Position numbers and translations under genes: made by a program. Positions 43,244 to 51,582 of a stretch of 64,000 bases of DNA are shown in pieces. The notes under the pieces were generated by a model. The model worked only from the letters and a program-made list of their open reading frames with translations, searched no databases and was not told where the DNA came from. Source of the stretch: Streptomyces sp. NBC_00483 (GTDB lineage Bacteria > Actinomycetota > Actinomycetes > Streptomycetales > Streptomycetaceae); NCBI RefSeq assembly GCF_036013745.1, contig NZ_CP107880.1:186001-250000 (forward strand). Direction: 5' to 3'. The number at the start of each line of letters is the position of its first letter. Position 1 is the first letter of the stretch.

Positions 43244-44047
43244 TCAGGAGATGCGTGTGCCGACGACGATCGTGGCGTACAGGTCCTCGTCCGACACCAC
43301 GCGCGCGTGCAGGCCCGCCGAGTGCACGGCCGCCTGTGCCGCGGCGGCCTGGCGCTCGCTCGTCTCGACGAAGAGGTGTCCGCCGGGCGCGAGCCACTCC
43401 GGGGCCTCACCGGCGACCCTGCGCAGTACGTCGAGGCCGTCGTGCCCGCCGTCGAGGGCGATGCGCCGCTCGTGGTCGCGGGCCTCGGGCGGCAGCAGGG
43501 GGACGTCGCCCGTGGGGACGTAGGGCCCGTTCGCCACCAGGGTGTCGACGTGGCCCTTGAGGTCGGCGGGCAGCGGCGCGTACAGGTCGCCTTCGTGGAC
43601 CTCGCCGCCGAGCGGGGCGAGGTTGCGGCGGGCGCAGAGCACGGCCGCGGGGTCCAGGTCGGCCGCGTGCAGCCGGGCCGGGCGGTGGGCGGCCAGGACG
43701 GCGGCCACGGCGCCGGTGCCGCAGCACAGGTCGACGACGACGGCGCCGGGCGGCGTGTGGTCGAGGGCCTGTCTGGCCAGGAACTCGGTGCGGCGGCGCG
43801 GCACGAAGACGTTGGGGTCGACGGTGACCCGCAGCCCGCAGAACTCGGCCCAGCCGACGACGTGTTCCAGGGGCAGCCCGCTCGCGCGGCGCTCGACCAT
43901 GGCGGCCAGTTCGGCGGCGTCGCGGGCGGTGGACAGCAGGATGCGCGCCTCGTCCTCGGCGAAGACACAGCCGGCGGCGCGCAGGGACTCGACCACTGAC
44001 GTGGAATCGAGCGGAAGGGGGGAGCCGGGCGACGGGGAAAGCGTCAT
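43244..44047 (-). CDS. PrmC/HemK-related protein N5-glutamine methyltransferase, NGPY variant
   Basis: A 267-residue SAM-dependent methyltransferase. The SAM loop is VVDLCCGTGAVAAVL (motif I). The catalytic tetrad, NPPY in PrmC, reads NGPY at residues 173-176; N and Y are kept. Such paralogues (putative PrmC-related methyltransferases of unknown substrate) are common in actinobacteria besides true PrmC. Cofactor and fold are clear, the substrate is not. It leads the four-gene minus-strand group. Confidence 0.86.
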   Translation of the reverse strand: MTLSPSPGSPLPLDSTSVVESLRAAGCVFAEDEARILLSTARDAAELAAMVERRASGLPLEHVVGWAEFCGLRVTVDPNVFVPRRRTEFLARQALDHTPPGAVVVDLCCGTGAVAAVLAAHRPARLHAADLDPAAVLCARRNLAPLGGEVHEGDLYAPLPADLKGHVDTLVANGPYVPTGDVPLLPPEARDHERRIALDGGHDGLDVLRRVAGEAPEWLAPGGHLFVETSERQAAAAQAAVHSAGLHARVVSDEDLYATIVVGTRIS

Positions 44048-44320
44048 AAGGGGTGGCCTCTCGGGATGCCGAGGGGGCTCCCGGTCACCGGACGGCCGCG
44101 GCCTCGCTCAGCGCGAGCGGGCGGGGCGTACGGCGCGAGAAGGGAGCTCCCGACCTGACACAACGGTGATCGGACTCACCTCCTCGTTCCCTCGCGGTGC
44201 TGCACGGAGCGCACACAGTACCCCACCGAACACCGCGTCCGATTGCCGCCAGCACACCGCGCCGGGGCCGACGAGGCTGGAGTCCTCGCCGATACCGCCC
44301 ACGTACGGAGATGCACAGCG

Positions 44321-45046
44321 ATGACCTGCACAACCACCGCCCCGCACGCCCGCGTGGAGGCCCTCGACTGGGCCGCCCTGAGTGCGGAGCTCGACGCTTT
44401 CGGCCATGCCCTCACCCCTCGACCGGTACTCACCGCCGACGAGTGCCGGTCCGTCGCCGCGCTCTACGACGACGTGCACCGGTTCCGGTCGACGATCGAC
44501 ATGGAGCGCTACCGGTTCGGCCGCGGCCAGTACCGCTACTTCGATCATCCGCTGCCCGACCTCGTACGGGAGCTGCGCGCGGCGTTCTATCCGCGGCTGC
44601 TGCCCGTCGCCCAGGAGTGGGCACGGCGCCTGAGCAGGGCCGCGCCGTGGCCCGACACCCTCGACGGCTGGCTCGACCGGTGCCATGCGGCGGGCCAGAA
44701 GCGGCCGACACCGATCCTGCTGCGCTACGGGCCCGGCGACTGGAACGCGCTGCACCGCGACATCTACGGAGAGTTGGTGTTCCCGCTGCAGGTCGTGATC
44801 GGTCTGGACGAGCCGGGCGGCGACTTCACCGGCGGCGAGTTCCTGATGACCGAGCAGCGGGCGCGCGCCCAGTCCCGCGGATACTCGACGACGCTGCTCC
44901 AGGGGCATGCCCTGGTGTTCACGACGCGTGACCGGCCGGTGCGCTCGGTGCGCGGCTGGTCGAACGGCCCGATGCGGCACGGCGTGAGCACGGTCCGCTC
45001 GGGCCGGCGCCACACACTGGGGCTCGTCTTCCACGACGCGGAATGA
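44321..45046 (+). CDS. 2OG-Fe(II) oxygenase, COG3826 type
   Basis: A 241-residue dioxygenase of a family annotated as acting on damaged DNA by oxidative demethylation (PF09859). The iron triad is His145 and Asp147 (LHRDIYG) plus His220 (MRHGVS); basic residues for 2-oxoglutarate lie just after in RSGRRHTLG. It would need 2-oxoglutarate, iron and oxygen. GGAG is 10 bases before the ATG. It is convergent with the NTF2-like gene and not linked to another repair gene. The DNA role is a family-level proposal. Confidence 0.82.
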   Translation: MTCTTTAPHARVEALDWAALSAELDAFGHALTPRPVLTADECRSVAALYDDVHRFRSTIDMERYRFGRGQYRYFDHPLPDLVRELRAAFYPRLLPVAQEWARRLSRAAPWPDTLDGWLDRCHAAGQKRPTPILLRYGPGDWNALHRDIYGELVFPLQVVIGLDEPGGDFTGGEFLMTEQRARAQSRGYSTTLLQGHALVFTTRDRPVRSVRGWSNGPMRHGVSTVRSGRRHTLGLVFHDAE

Positions 45047-45085
45047 GCGGTGGCCCGGTGGACCGTGCGGTCGCCGCGGAGAAGC

Positions 45086-45463
45086 TCAGCGGGCCCCGGC
45101 CGGGTTGACGTCCTCGCCGAGGTACGTGCCGTACCCGTCGGTGACGAGCGGGCCGTCGAAGATGAGCACCTCGTTGACCAGACCGCCCTTCTGGTTGCGG
45201 TAGTTGATGACCAGGCTGTTCACACCGACGTAGCTGCCCACCACCTCGAACCGCAGGTCGGGGATGCGCCGCAGCCCCTCCGTCCAGTAGGCGCGCAGTG
45301 CGTCCTTGCCACGCATGACGCCGTCACCGCCGAGCAGTTGCGCGGCCACCGGCGAGCGGAACGTCACGTCGTCCGCGAAGTGGGCCAGCAGTGCGTCCAG
45401 GTCGTGCGCGTTCCACGCCGTCACCCAGGAGTCGACGAACGTCCGCGCGGTCACATGATCCAT
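45086..45463 (-). CDS. NTF2/SnoaL-like protein
   Basis: A 125-residue alpha+beta cone protein with the pattern of SnoaL-like polyketide cyclases and limonene-epoxide hydrolase relatives (FVDSWVTAWNAHDLDALLAHFADDVTFRSP spans the N-terminal helices). Catalytic aspartates are not certain. Single gene; function unknown. Confidence 0.8.
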   Translation of the reverse strand: MDHVTARTFVDSWVTAWNAHDLDALLAHFADDVTFRSPVAAQLLGGDGVMRGKDALRAYWTEGLRRIPDLRFEVVGSYVGVNSLVINYRNQKGGLVNEVLIFDGPLVTDGYGTYLGEDVNPAGAR

Positions 45464-45488
45464 GAGCGCATTATGGCAAGCCCGTGCC

Positions 45489-46898
45489 TCAACTCCTGCG
45501 CAGCGCCCGGTCCGTGACCGTCAGGACCACCAGGAGGACACCGAGGACGACGGAGACGCCGGCCATCAGGTGCAGCCCACTGTCACTGGCGCGCTGCCCG
45601 TACGCGAGGGCGATCAGGCTCGACGCGGTGATGGCGCCGATGTACTGGGCGGTGCGCTGGAGCCCCGCGGCGGAGCCGATGTCGGCAGCAGGGGCGTACT
45701 CCTGGACGGCTGCCTGGTTGCAGGTGCCGACGAACCCCTGCGGGATGCCGAAGCACGCGCCCGCGAGCAGCAACAGCGCCAGCGGCGTGTCTCCGTCGAG
45801 GAAGACGAGCAGCCCCGCGCCCGCGGTGAGCAGCACGCACGCGGTGATGAGCGGGCCGCGGATGCCCTTGGTGCGGGCGCCGAGCAGCGAGCAGACCAGC
45901 GCCGTGAGCGACATCGGCAGCATCAGAAGCCCGGTGTGCCCGGAGGAGAAGCCGCGGCCCTCCTCCAGCCACTGGGTGAAGCCGTACATCACGCAGTAGA
46001 TGAGCAGATAGCTCAGCCCGTGACGGAGGTAGGTGCGGGCCAGCGGGCCGTTCCCGGCGAGCATGCGCACGTCGATGAACGGCGTCCTGCTGCGCAGCTG
46101 CCACCACACCAGCACGCCGACGAGCGCGACGAAGGGCGCGAGCAGCCACCACATGGGGTCGGACAGGTCGAGCAGGAAGAAGACGAGGACCGTCAGGGCC
46201 GTGGTGAACAGGCCGATGCCGAGGGGGTCGAGGGCGGTGCGCGGTGCCGGTTCCCCGTCCGTGGAGCGCGGCGGGTCGCGCGGGATCCACAGCAGGGCGG
46301 AGGCGAACGCGATCGCCGCCACCGGCACGTTGACCGCGAAGATGCCGCGCCAGCCGACGACCATGACGAGCAGTCCGCCCAGCGTCGGGCCGACCGCCGC
46401 GCTGCCGAGCGACGCGAAGGAGAGGCGGGCCATGACGGGGCGCGGCGGTCGGCGGCCCACCCGGCGGCCCTCGTCGCGCAGCACGGCCATCGCGGCCGGG
46501 TAGGCGGCGGAGGTGCCGATGCCGAGGAGCAGCCGGGAGACGATGAGCCAGCCGAAGGCGGGGGCGAGGGCGCCGACGATCCCGGAGACGCACACGACGA
46601 CGAGTCCCGCGAGGAACACCCGGCGCGGGCCGAGGGTGTCGGCGAGCTTGCCGAGCACGGGCTGGGCGACGGCGCTCGCCAGGTAGAGGACGGAGATCAG
46701 CCAGGCCGTGTCGGCGGCGCCGATCCCGAAGTCGTGTCCGATGGCCACCAGCGCGGTGGAGATCATCGTGGTGTTGAGCGGGTTGAGCACCGAGCCGAGG
46801 AGCAGGGGCGCGGTCAGCCGGGCCCTGAACCCCTCCTGCTGTGCGGGAGCCTCGCCCTCGCCGGTGACGACGGCTTGGTCTCCCACGCCTTGTGTCAC
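45489..46898 (-). CDS. MFS transporter, drug/H+ antiporter type
   Basis: A 469-residue membrane protein of the major facilitator family, DHA2-like, with about fourteen hydrophobic helices and motif A-like GKLADTLGPRRVF. It begins with GTG that overlaps the MarR stop by four bases (GTGA), so regulator and pump are translated together. Such MarR-MFS pairs usually export the compound that inactivates the repressor. The substrate is unknown. Confidence 0.92.
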   Translation of the reverse strand: MTQGVGDQAVVTGEGEAPAQQEGFRARLTAPLLLGSVLNPLNTTMISTALVAIGHDFGIGAADTAWLISVLYLASAVAQPVLGKLADTLGPRRVFLAGLVVVCVSGIVGALAPAFGWLIVSRLLLGIGTSAAYPAAMAVLRDEGRRVGRRPPRPVMARLSFASLGSAAVGPTLGGLLVMVVGWRGIFAVNVPVAAIAFASALLWIPRDPPRSTDGEPAPRTALDPLGIGLFTTALTVLVFFLLDLSDPMWWLLAPFVALVGVLVWWQLRSRTPFIDVRMLAGNGPLARTYLRHGLSYLLIYCVMYGFTQWLEEGRGFSSGHTGLLMLPMSLTALVCSLLGARTKGIRGPLITACVLLTAGAGLLVFLDGDTPLALLLLAGACFGIPQGFVGTCNQAAVQEYAPAADIGSAAGLQRTAQYIGAITASSLIALAYGQRASDSGLHLMAGVSVVLGVLLVVLTVTDRALRRS

Positions 46899-47350
46899 TT
46901 GCGCACCAGCCGTTCGAGGAGCGCGGTGGCCTCGGAGAGAGTGCGCCGCTCGGCGGCGTCGAGTTCCTCGGTGAGCGCCTGCGTGAGCCAGCCGTGCTTG
47001 GCGGCCCGGACGGCGTCCAGGGTGGCGCGGCCGCTGTCGGTGATGGACACGACGGACTGCCGCCCGTCGTTCGGGTCAGGTTCACGGGCCACGAAGCCCT
47101 GTTCCTCGAGGGCCCCGAGCGTGAGCCGCATGGACTGCGGCCGTACGTACTCGCCGCGGGCGAGCGCCGCGGTCGTGCCGGGGCCCTCGGACTCCAGGCG
47201 GGCGAGGACGGTGCGCTGGGTGGGCGTGAGCAGGCTGTCCGGCGACGCGGTGCGCAGCCGACGCGAGAGCCGGCCGACGACGGTGGCGAGGTCGGCGGCG
47301 ACCTGCTGGGTGGGCGGCTCGTCCCCTGCTGCTGACTGCGTTCCTGACAT
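46895..47350 (-). CDS. MarR-family regulator
   Basis: A 151-residue winged-helix regulator (LARLESEGPGTTAALARGE and MRLTLGALEEQGFV make the recognition region, DPNDGRQSVVSITD the wing). It forms an operon with the MFS pump and probably represses it. The start at 47350 has a weak ribosome site. CTTGCAAG (47380-47387) in the promoter region is a short palindrome that might be its operator. Confidence 0.9.
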   Translation of the reverse strand: MSGTQSAAGDEPPTQQVAADLATVVGRLSRRLRTASPDSLLTPTQRTVLARLESEGPGTTAALARGEYVRPQSMRLTLGALEEQGFVAREPDPNDGRQSVVSITDSGRATLDAVRAAKHGWLTQALTEELDAAERRTLSEATALLERLVRK

Positions 47351-47407
47351 GCCGCCACCGTACGAGGTAGACAGGAAGCCTTGCAAGTTACCCTTATGAA
47401 TCTCTGG

Positions 47408-47457
47408 GTTACGGGCTGCGGGTTACGGGTCCCGGGTTTTACGGGTTACGGATTACG
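47408..47457. repeat. Cluster of TTACGG repeats
   Basis: GTTACGGG at 47408 and 47422, then TTTACGGG at 47438, GTTACGGA at 47445 and ATTACG at 47452: five degenerate copies within 50 bases between the MarR and TetR genes. Probably slippage, though a protein-binding array is possible. Confidence 0.6.
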
Positions 47458-47477
47458 CACCCGCGAGCCCTGAACCG

Positions 47478-48104
47478 TCACAGGCCGATCGCCCCCACCA
47501 GCGCCCGTGCGCACAGGTCCCGCACCTGCTCCCGCGTGAGTTCCGGGGCGTCCAGCCAGTCGAGGCAGACGGCGACGAGGAACGCGAGCCAGCCGCGTAC
47601 GGCGAGCCGCAGCACGTCCGGCGCGGGGAGCCGGTCTGCGATGTGCGGGTCCGCCGCGAGGGCGGCCATGATCTGCTCCTCGTGCGCGGCGAGCCCCTCC
47701 TGGTACGCCGCGCGCACACCCGGGTCGCCCGCCGCCTCCGCGCGATGGAAGGCGCGGAAGCCGTGCGCGTGCGTGGTGACGTACTCGAGGAAGGTGTCGA
47801 GGCCGGAGCCGAGCTGGTCGTGGACGGGGATGCCGGGTTCGGCGGCCGTCAGCCGCAGCATCCGCTGGCTCTCGCGCTGCACGACGGCGGCGAAGAAGTC
47901 CCGCTTGTTCGGGAAGTAGTGGTACAGCAGCCCGCGCGAGACGCCGGCGATCTCCGCGACCTCCTCGATCCATACGTCGCCGTAGGGGGCCTGCGCGAAC
48001 AGCCTGGCGCCCACGGCGAGCAGTTGCTCGCGGCGCTCCTGCGTGCTGAGTCTGCGCCGGGTGCGCTCCCCCGGTGCCGACACTCCCGCTCGCTCCCTGG
48101 TCAT
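47478..48104 (-). CDS. TetR-family regulator
   Basis: A 208-residue TetR protein; DNA-binding domain at about 20-70 (IEEVAEIAGVSRGLLYHYF), helical ligand domain after. It is divergent from a CYP102-like P450; TetR proteins in this position (BM3R1 is the classical example) repress the P450 and respond to fatty acids. A long inverted repeat in the 142-base gap is the likely operator. The ATG at 48104 begins just before the expected N-terminus. Confidence 0.9.
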   Translation of the reverse strand: MTRERAGVSAPGERTRRRLSTQERREQLLAVGARLFAQAPYGDVWIEEVAEIAGVSRGLLYHYFPNKRDFFAAVVQRESQRMLRLTAAEPGIPVHDQLGSGLDTFLEYVTTHAHGFRAFHRAEAAGDPGVRAAYQEGLAAHEEQIMAALAADPHIADRLPAPDVLRLAVRGWLAFLVAVCLDWLDAPELTREQVRDLCARALVGAIGL

Positions 48105-48140
48105 GGGGCGCACCCTACTGGACACCCCGCTCCTTACTTG

Positions 48141-48190
48141 ACGTGAGTTCAATAACAGGATCAGACTGTGGCCCGTTATTGAATCCACGT
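48141..48190. promoter_or_regulatory. Long inverted repeat between TetR and P450 genes
   Basis: ACGTGAGTTCAATAAC (48141-48156) and its complement-like partner (48175-48190) match at 14 of 16 positions; the inner nine bases TTCAATAAC/GTTATTGAA are perfect. The 18-base gap suggests two protein dimers or a looped site controlling both divergent promoters. Confidence 0.75.
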
Positions 48191-48246
48191 CTAACAGTGT
48201 GGTCCGGGTGTCCCAACAGGGCATCGGTGCAAGGGAGATGGACACG

Positions 48247-49701
48247 ATGACGACGACGCCGCAGGTGACACAGGCCCCGGGAACCCCACTGCCGCGAGGT
48301 TTTCGCAGTGCCGAGCAGGGGTGGCCGCGCCTGGACCGCATCCCGCGTCCGTCCCGCCGGGTCCCGTTCCTCGGCGATGTGGTCGGCGCGAACGTCCGCT
48401 CCCCGCTGCAGGATTCGATGAAGCTCGCCGCCGAACTCGGGCCGATCTTCCGGCGCAAGGGGTTCGGCAAGGAGATCGTGTTCGTCGCGGGCGCGGACCT
48501 CGCGGCGGAGCTGGCCGACGAGTCGCGGTTCGCCAAGCACGTCGGGCTCGGCGTCGCGAATCTGCGCCCGGTGGCGGGCGACGGCCTGTTCACCGCGTAC
48601 AACCACGAGCCCAACTGGCAGCTGGCGCACGACATTCTGGCGCCGGGCTTCAGCCGTGACGCGATGGCGGGCTACCACCCGCTGATGCTGGACGTGGCGG
48701 GGCAGTTGATGGCCTCCTGGGACACGAGCGAGGCCGCTGGCCGGGCGGTCGACGTGCCCGCCGACATGACCAAGCTGACCCTGGAGACGATCTCCCGGAC
48801 CGGGTTCGGGCACGACTTCGGGTCGTTCGAGCGCGAGCGGCCGCACCCGTTCGTCACGGCGATGGTCGGCGCCCTGACCTTCGCGCAGCGCCGCAACGTC
48901 GTGCCTCCGCTCCTGTCGTCCGTACTGCTGCGCGGCGCCGAGAAGCGCAACGCGGCGGACCGCGCGTATCTGAACCGCACGGTCGACGAGGTGGTCGCGG
49001 CGCGCCGTGCCTCCGAAGGCGGGCCCGGAGACCTCCTCGACCGGATGCTGGAGGTGAGCCACCCGGAGACCGGTGAGCGGCTCTCGCCGGAGAACATCCG
49101 CCGCCAGGTCATCACGTTCCTGGTGGCCGGGCACGAGACGACGTCGGGCGCACTGTCCTTCGCGCTGCACTACCTCGCGCAGCACCCCGAGGTGCTCGCC
49201 AAGGCGCGCGACGAGGTCGACCGTGTATGGGGCGACGCCGACGTCCCCGCGTACGAGCAGGTCGCCAAGTTGCGTTATCTGCGGCGGGTCCTCGACGAGT
49301 CGCTGCGGCTGTGGCCGACCGCGCCGGCGTTCGCCCGCGAAGCGCTCGCGGACACGACGCTCGGCGGCACGCACCCGATGCGGCGCGGCGCGTGGGCGCT
49401 GGTCCTGACGACGATGCTGCACCGCGACACGGCCGCGTGGGGCGAGGATCCCGAGGCCTTCGACCCGGAGCGGTTCACCCCGCAGGCGGTCCGTGCCCGG
49501 CCCGCCCATGTCTTCAAGCCGTTCGGCACGGGCGCCCGCGCCTGCATCGGCCGCCAGTTCGCGCTGCACGAGGCCACGCTGGTGCTCGGCCTGCTGCTGC
49601 GCCGCTACGACCTGCGGCCCGAGCCCGACTACCGGCTCGCGATCACGGAGCGGCTTACGCTGATGCCGCGTGGCCTGCGGCTGCACCTGACCCGTAGGTG
49701 A
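48247..49701 (+). CDS. Cytochrome P450, CYP102-like haem domain
   Basis: A 484-residue P450 resembling the haem domain of fatty-acid hydroxylase P450 BM3 but lacking the fused reductase, like CYP102B1 of Streptomyces coelicolor. Motifs: AGHETTS in the I helix, ESLR (ExxR), and the haem loop FGTGARACIG with Cys433. N-terminal PRPSRRVPFLGDV is CYP102-like. Separate ferredoxin and reductase would be needed; none is adjacent. The start at 48247 has AAGGGAG 9 bases upstream; an ATG three codons earlier touches that site. Fatty-acid hydroxylation is the family expectation. Confidence 0.92.
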   Translation: MTTTPQVTQAPGTPLPRGFRSAEQGWPRLDRIPRPSRRVPFLGDVVGANVRSPLQDSMKLAAELGPIFRRKGFGKEIVFVAGADLAAELADESRFAKHVGLGVANLRPVAGDGLFTAYNHEPNWQLAHDILAPGFSRDAMAGYHPLMLDVAGQLMASWDTSEAAGRAVDVPADMTKLTLETISRTGFGHDFGSFERERPHPFVTAMVGALTFAQRRNVVPPLLSSVLLRGAEKRNAADRAYLNRTVDEVVAARRASEGGPGDLLDRMLEVSHPETGERLSPENIRRQVITFLVAGHETTSGALSFALHYLAQHPEVLAKARDEVDRVWGDADVPAYEQVAKLRYLRRVLDESLRLWPTAPAFAREALADTTLGGTHPMRRGAWALVLTTMLHRDTAAWGEDPEAFDPERFTPQAVRARPAHVFKPFGTGARACIGRQFALHEATLVLGLLLRRYDLRPEPDYRLAITERLTLMPRGLRLHLTRR

Positions 49702-49755
49702 TCCGACCCGTGGGTGATCTACCCGGGGCTCCGGCACCCCACATAGGGTGCGTCA

Positions 49756-51582
49756 ATGAGTGCCACCACCACTGACCTGCCCCACGACAGACCTTCGGGG
49801 CGCGATCCCGGCGTCCCGGAACTGCGCGGACCGGCCCGCTACTTGGGGTGGCTCATCGCGCGCCAACGCGGCCGGGTCGCCGCCGGGGCGCTGTTCGGGA
49901 GCCTGTGGATGGTGGGGCTCGCGCTCCCGCCCTACGTCCTGTCGCGCGCCGTCGACGACGGGCTGCGGGCCGGTGACTCCGGCGCACTGTACGGATGGTG
50001 CGGCATCCTCGTCGTCCTCGGCGCGGTCAACGCGTGGCTCGCGATCATGCGACACCGCACGATGACGCGGGTGCGCCTCGACGCCACCTTCCGTACGACG
50101 CGGCTCGTCACACGGCACGCCACCGTGCTCGGGGCCGCGCTGCCACGGCGCGTCGCGGCGGGTGAGGTCGTCACCATCGGCGTCGGCGACGTCCAGCGGA
50201 TCAGCCAGACGCTGACGATCGCGGGCCCCGGCGTCGGCGCGGTCGTCGCGTACGCGGTGGTGGCCGGGCTGCTCCTGTCGATCTCGGGGCTGCTCGCGGC
50301 GGTGATCCTGCTGGGCGTGCCGCTACTCGCCGGCGCGCTCGGGCCGCTGCTCACGCGGTTGCAGGGCGCCGAGTCCGGCTACCGGGAACGGCAGGGTGTG
50401 CTGGCGTCGCGGCTCGCCGACCTCGTCGGCGGTCTCGGGGTGCTCGCGGGGCTCGGCGGCAAGGACGTGTAAGCGGGCCGGCTGCGGCAGGACACCGCCG
50501 GGCTGCGCGCGGAGGGGTACCGGGTGGCGCGGGTGATCAGCTGGATCCAGGCGCTCGCCGTCGGCCTTCCCGCGGTCTTCCTCGCCGTTGTGACGTGGCT
50601 GGGCGCCCGCATGGCGGCCCAAGGGGAGCTGTCCATCGGCGAGTTGGTGGCCGTGTACGGGTATGTGGCCATGCTGGTCGTGCCGGTCGAGGCGTTCATC
50701 GAGGGCGGCTACGACCTGGGGCGCGGGCTCGTCGCGGCGCGGCGGGTGCTGCGGTTCCTGTCCCTCGAGACCGAGTCGGGCGGACACCGCTCCCCCGTTC
50801 CGGGTCCACCGGAGGGCGCGGCGCTGCACGATCCGGTGTCCGGGGTGACGGTCGAACCGGGGCGGCTCACGGCGCTGGTGTCGGCGCGGCCCGGGGAGGC
50901 GGCGGCCGTGGTCGACCGGCTGGGCCGGTTCGCGCCGACGACGGCCACCTGGGGTGACGCCGCGTTGGACGCGGTGGACCTGACGGAGGTGCGGCGCCGG
51001 ATCCTGCTCGCGGCGCCCGAGGCGGATCTGTTCGCGGGGACGGTGCGGGAGGCGGTCGCGGGGCGGCACACCCCGGACGGGACGACGGTGAAGGCCGCCC
51101 TGCACGCGGCCGCGGCCGACGACCTGCCGGGCGGCGCACTCTTGGCCCAGGGGCGCAACCTCTCCGGCGGCCAGCGGCAACGCGTGCGCCTGGCCCGTGC
51201 GTTGCACGCGGACCCAGAGATCCTCCTCGCCGTCGAACCGACATCGGCCCTCGACGCCCACACGGAGGCACGCGCCGCGGACCGGCTACGGGAGGCGCGG
51301 CACGGCCGCACCACCGTGGTCACGGGCACGTCCCCGCTCCTGCTCGACCGGGCGGACGAGGTGTGCTTCCTGCACGACGGGACGGTCCGCTCCACGGGCA
51401 CCCACCGCGAACTACTGGCCCGCGATAAGGAGTACAGGCGCTTGGTGGGGCGGGGTACGGATGCCGTTTCGGGTCCGGGGGCTGTAGCGGACACGGATGC
51501 CGCACCAGACCCGGACGCCGGACCAGACCCCGACGCCGTCCCGGACCCAGGATCCGTCCCCGCGGCAGGAGCCGAGTCATGA
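49756..51582 (+). pseudogene. ABC exporter subunit 1 with in-frame stop
   Basis: A 609-codon reading frame with an in-frame TAA at 50470-50472 (codon 239), inside the membrane domain; the frame continues unchanged on both sides. The upstream half has the first helices of an ABC exporter. The downstream half has the rest and a nucleotide-binding domain in which Walker A is lost (SARPGEAAAV) and the Walker B Asp is replaced (LLAVEPTSALD), while the signature LSGGQRQRVRLA is intact. TAC to TAA (Tyr) would be the simplest origin. A C-terminal Asp/Pro-rich tail follows. The ATG overlaps nothing; TAGGGT 6 bases upstream fits a leaderless start. Confidence 0.82.

Noticed and set aside
44108..44179. 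A 23-codon leader frame before the PrmC paralogue.
   Set aside because: The GAGGAG motif touches the GTG start, leaving no spacing for initiation, so I do not call it a gene; mentioned only as a finding.
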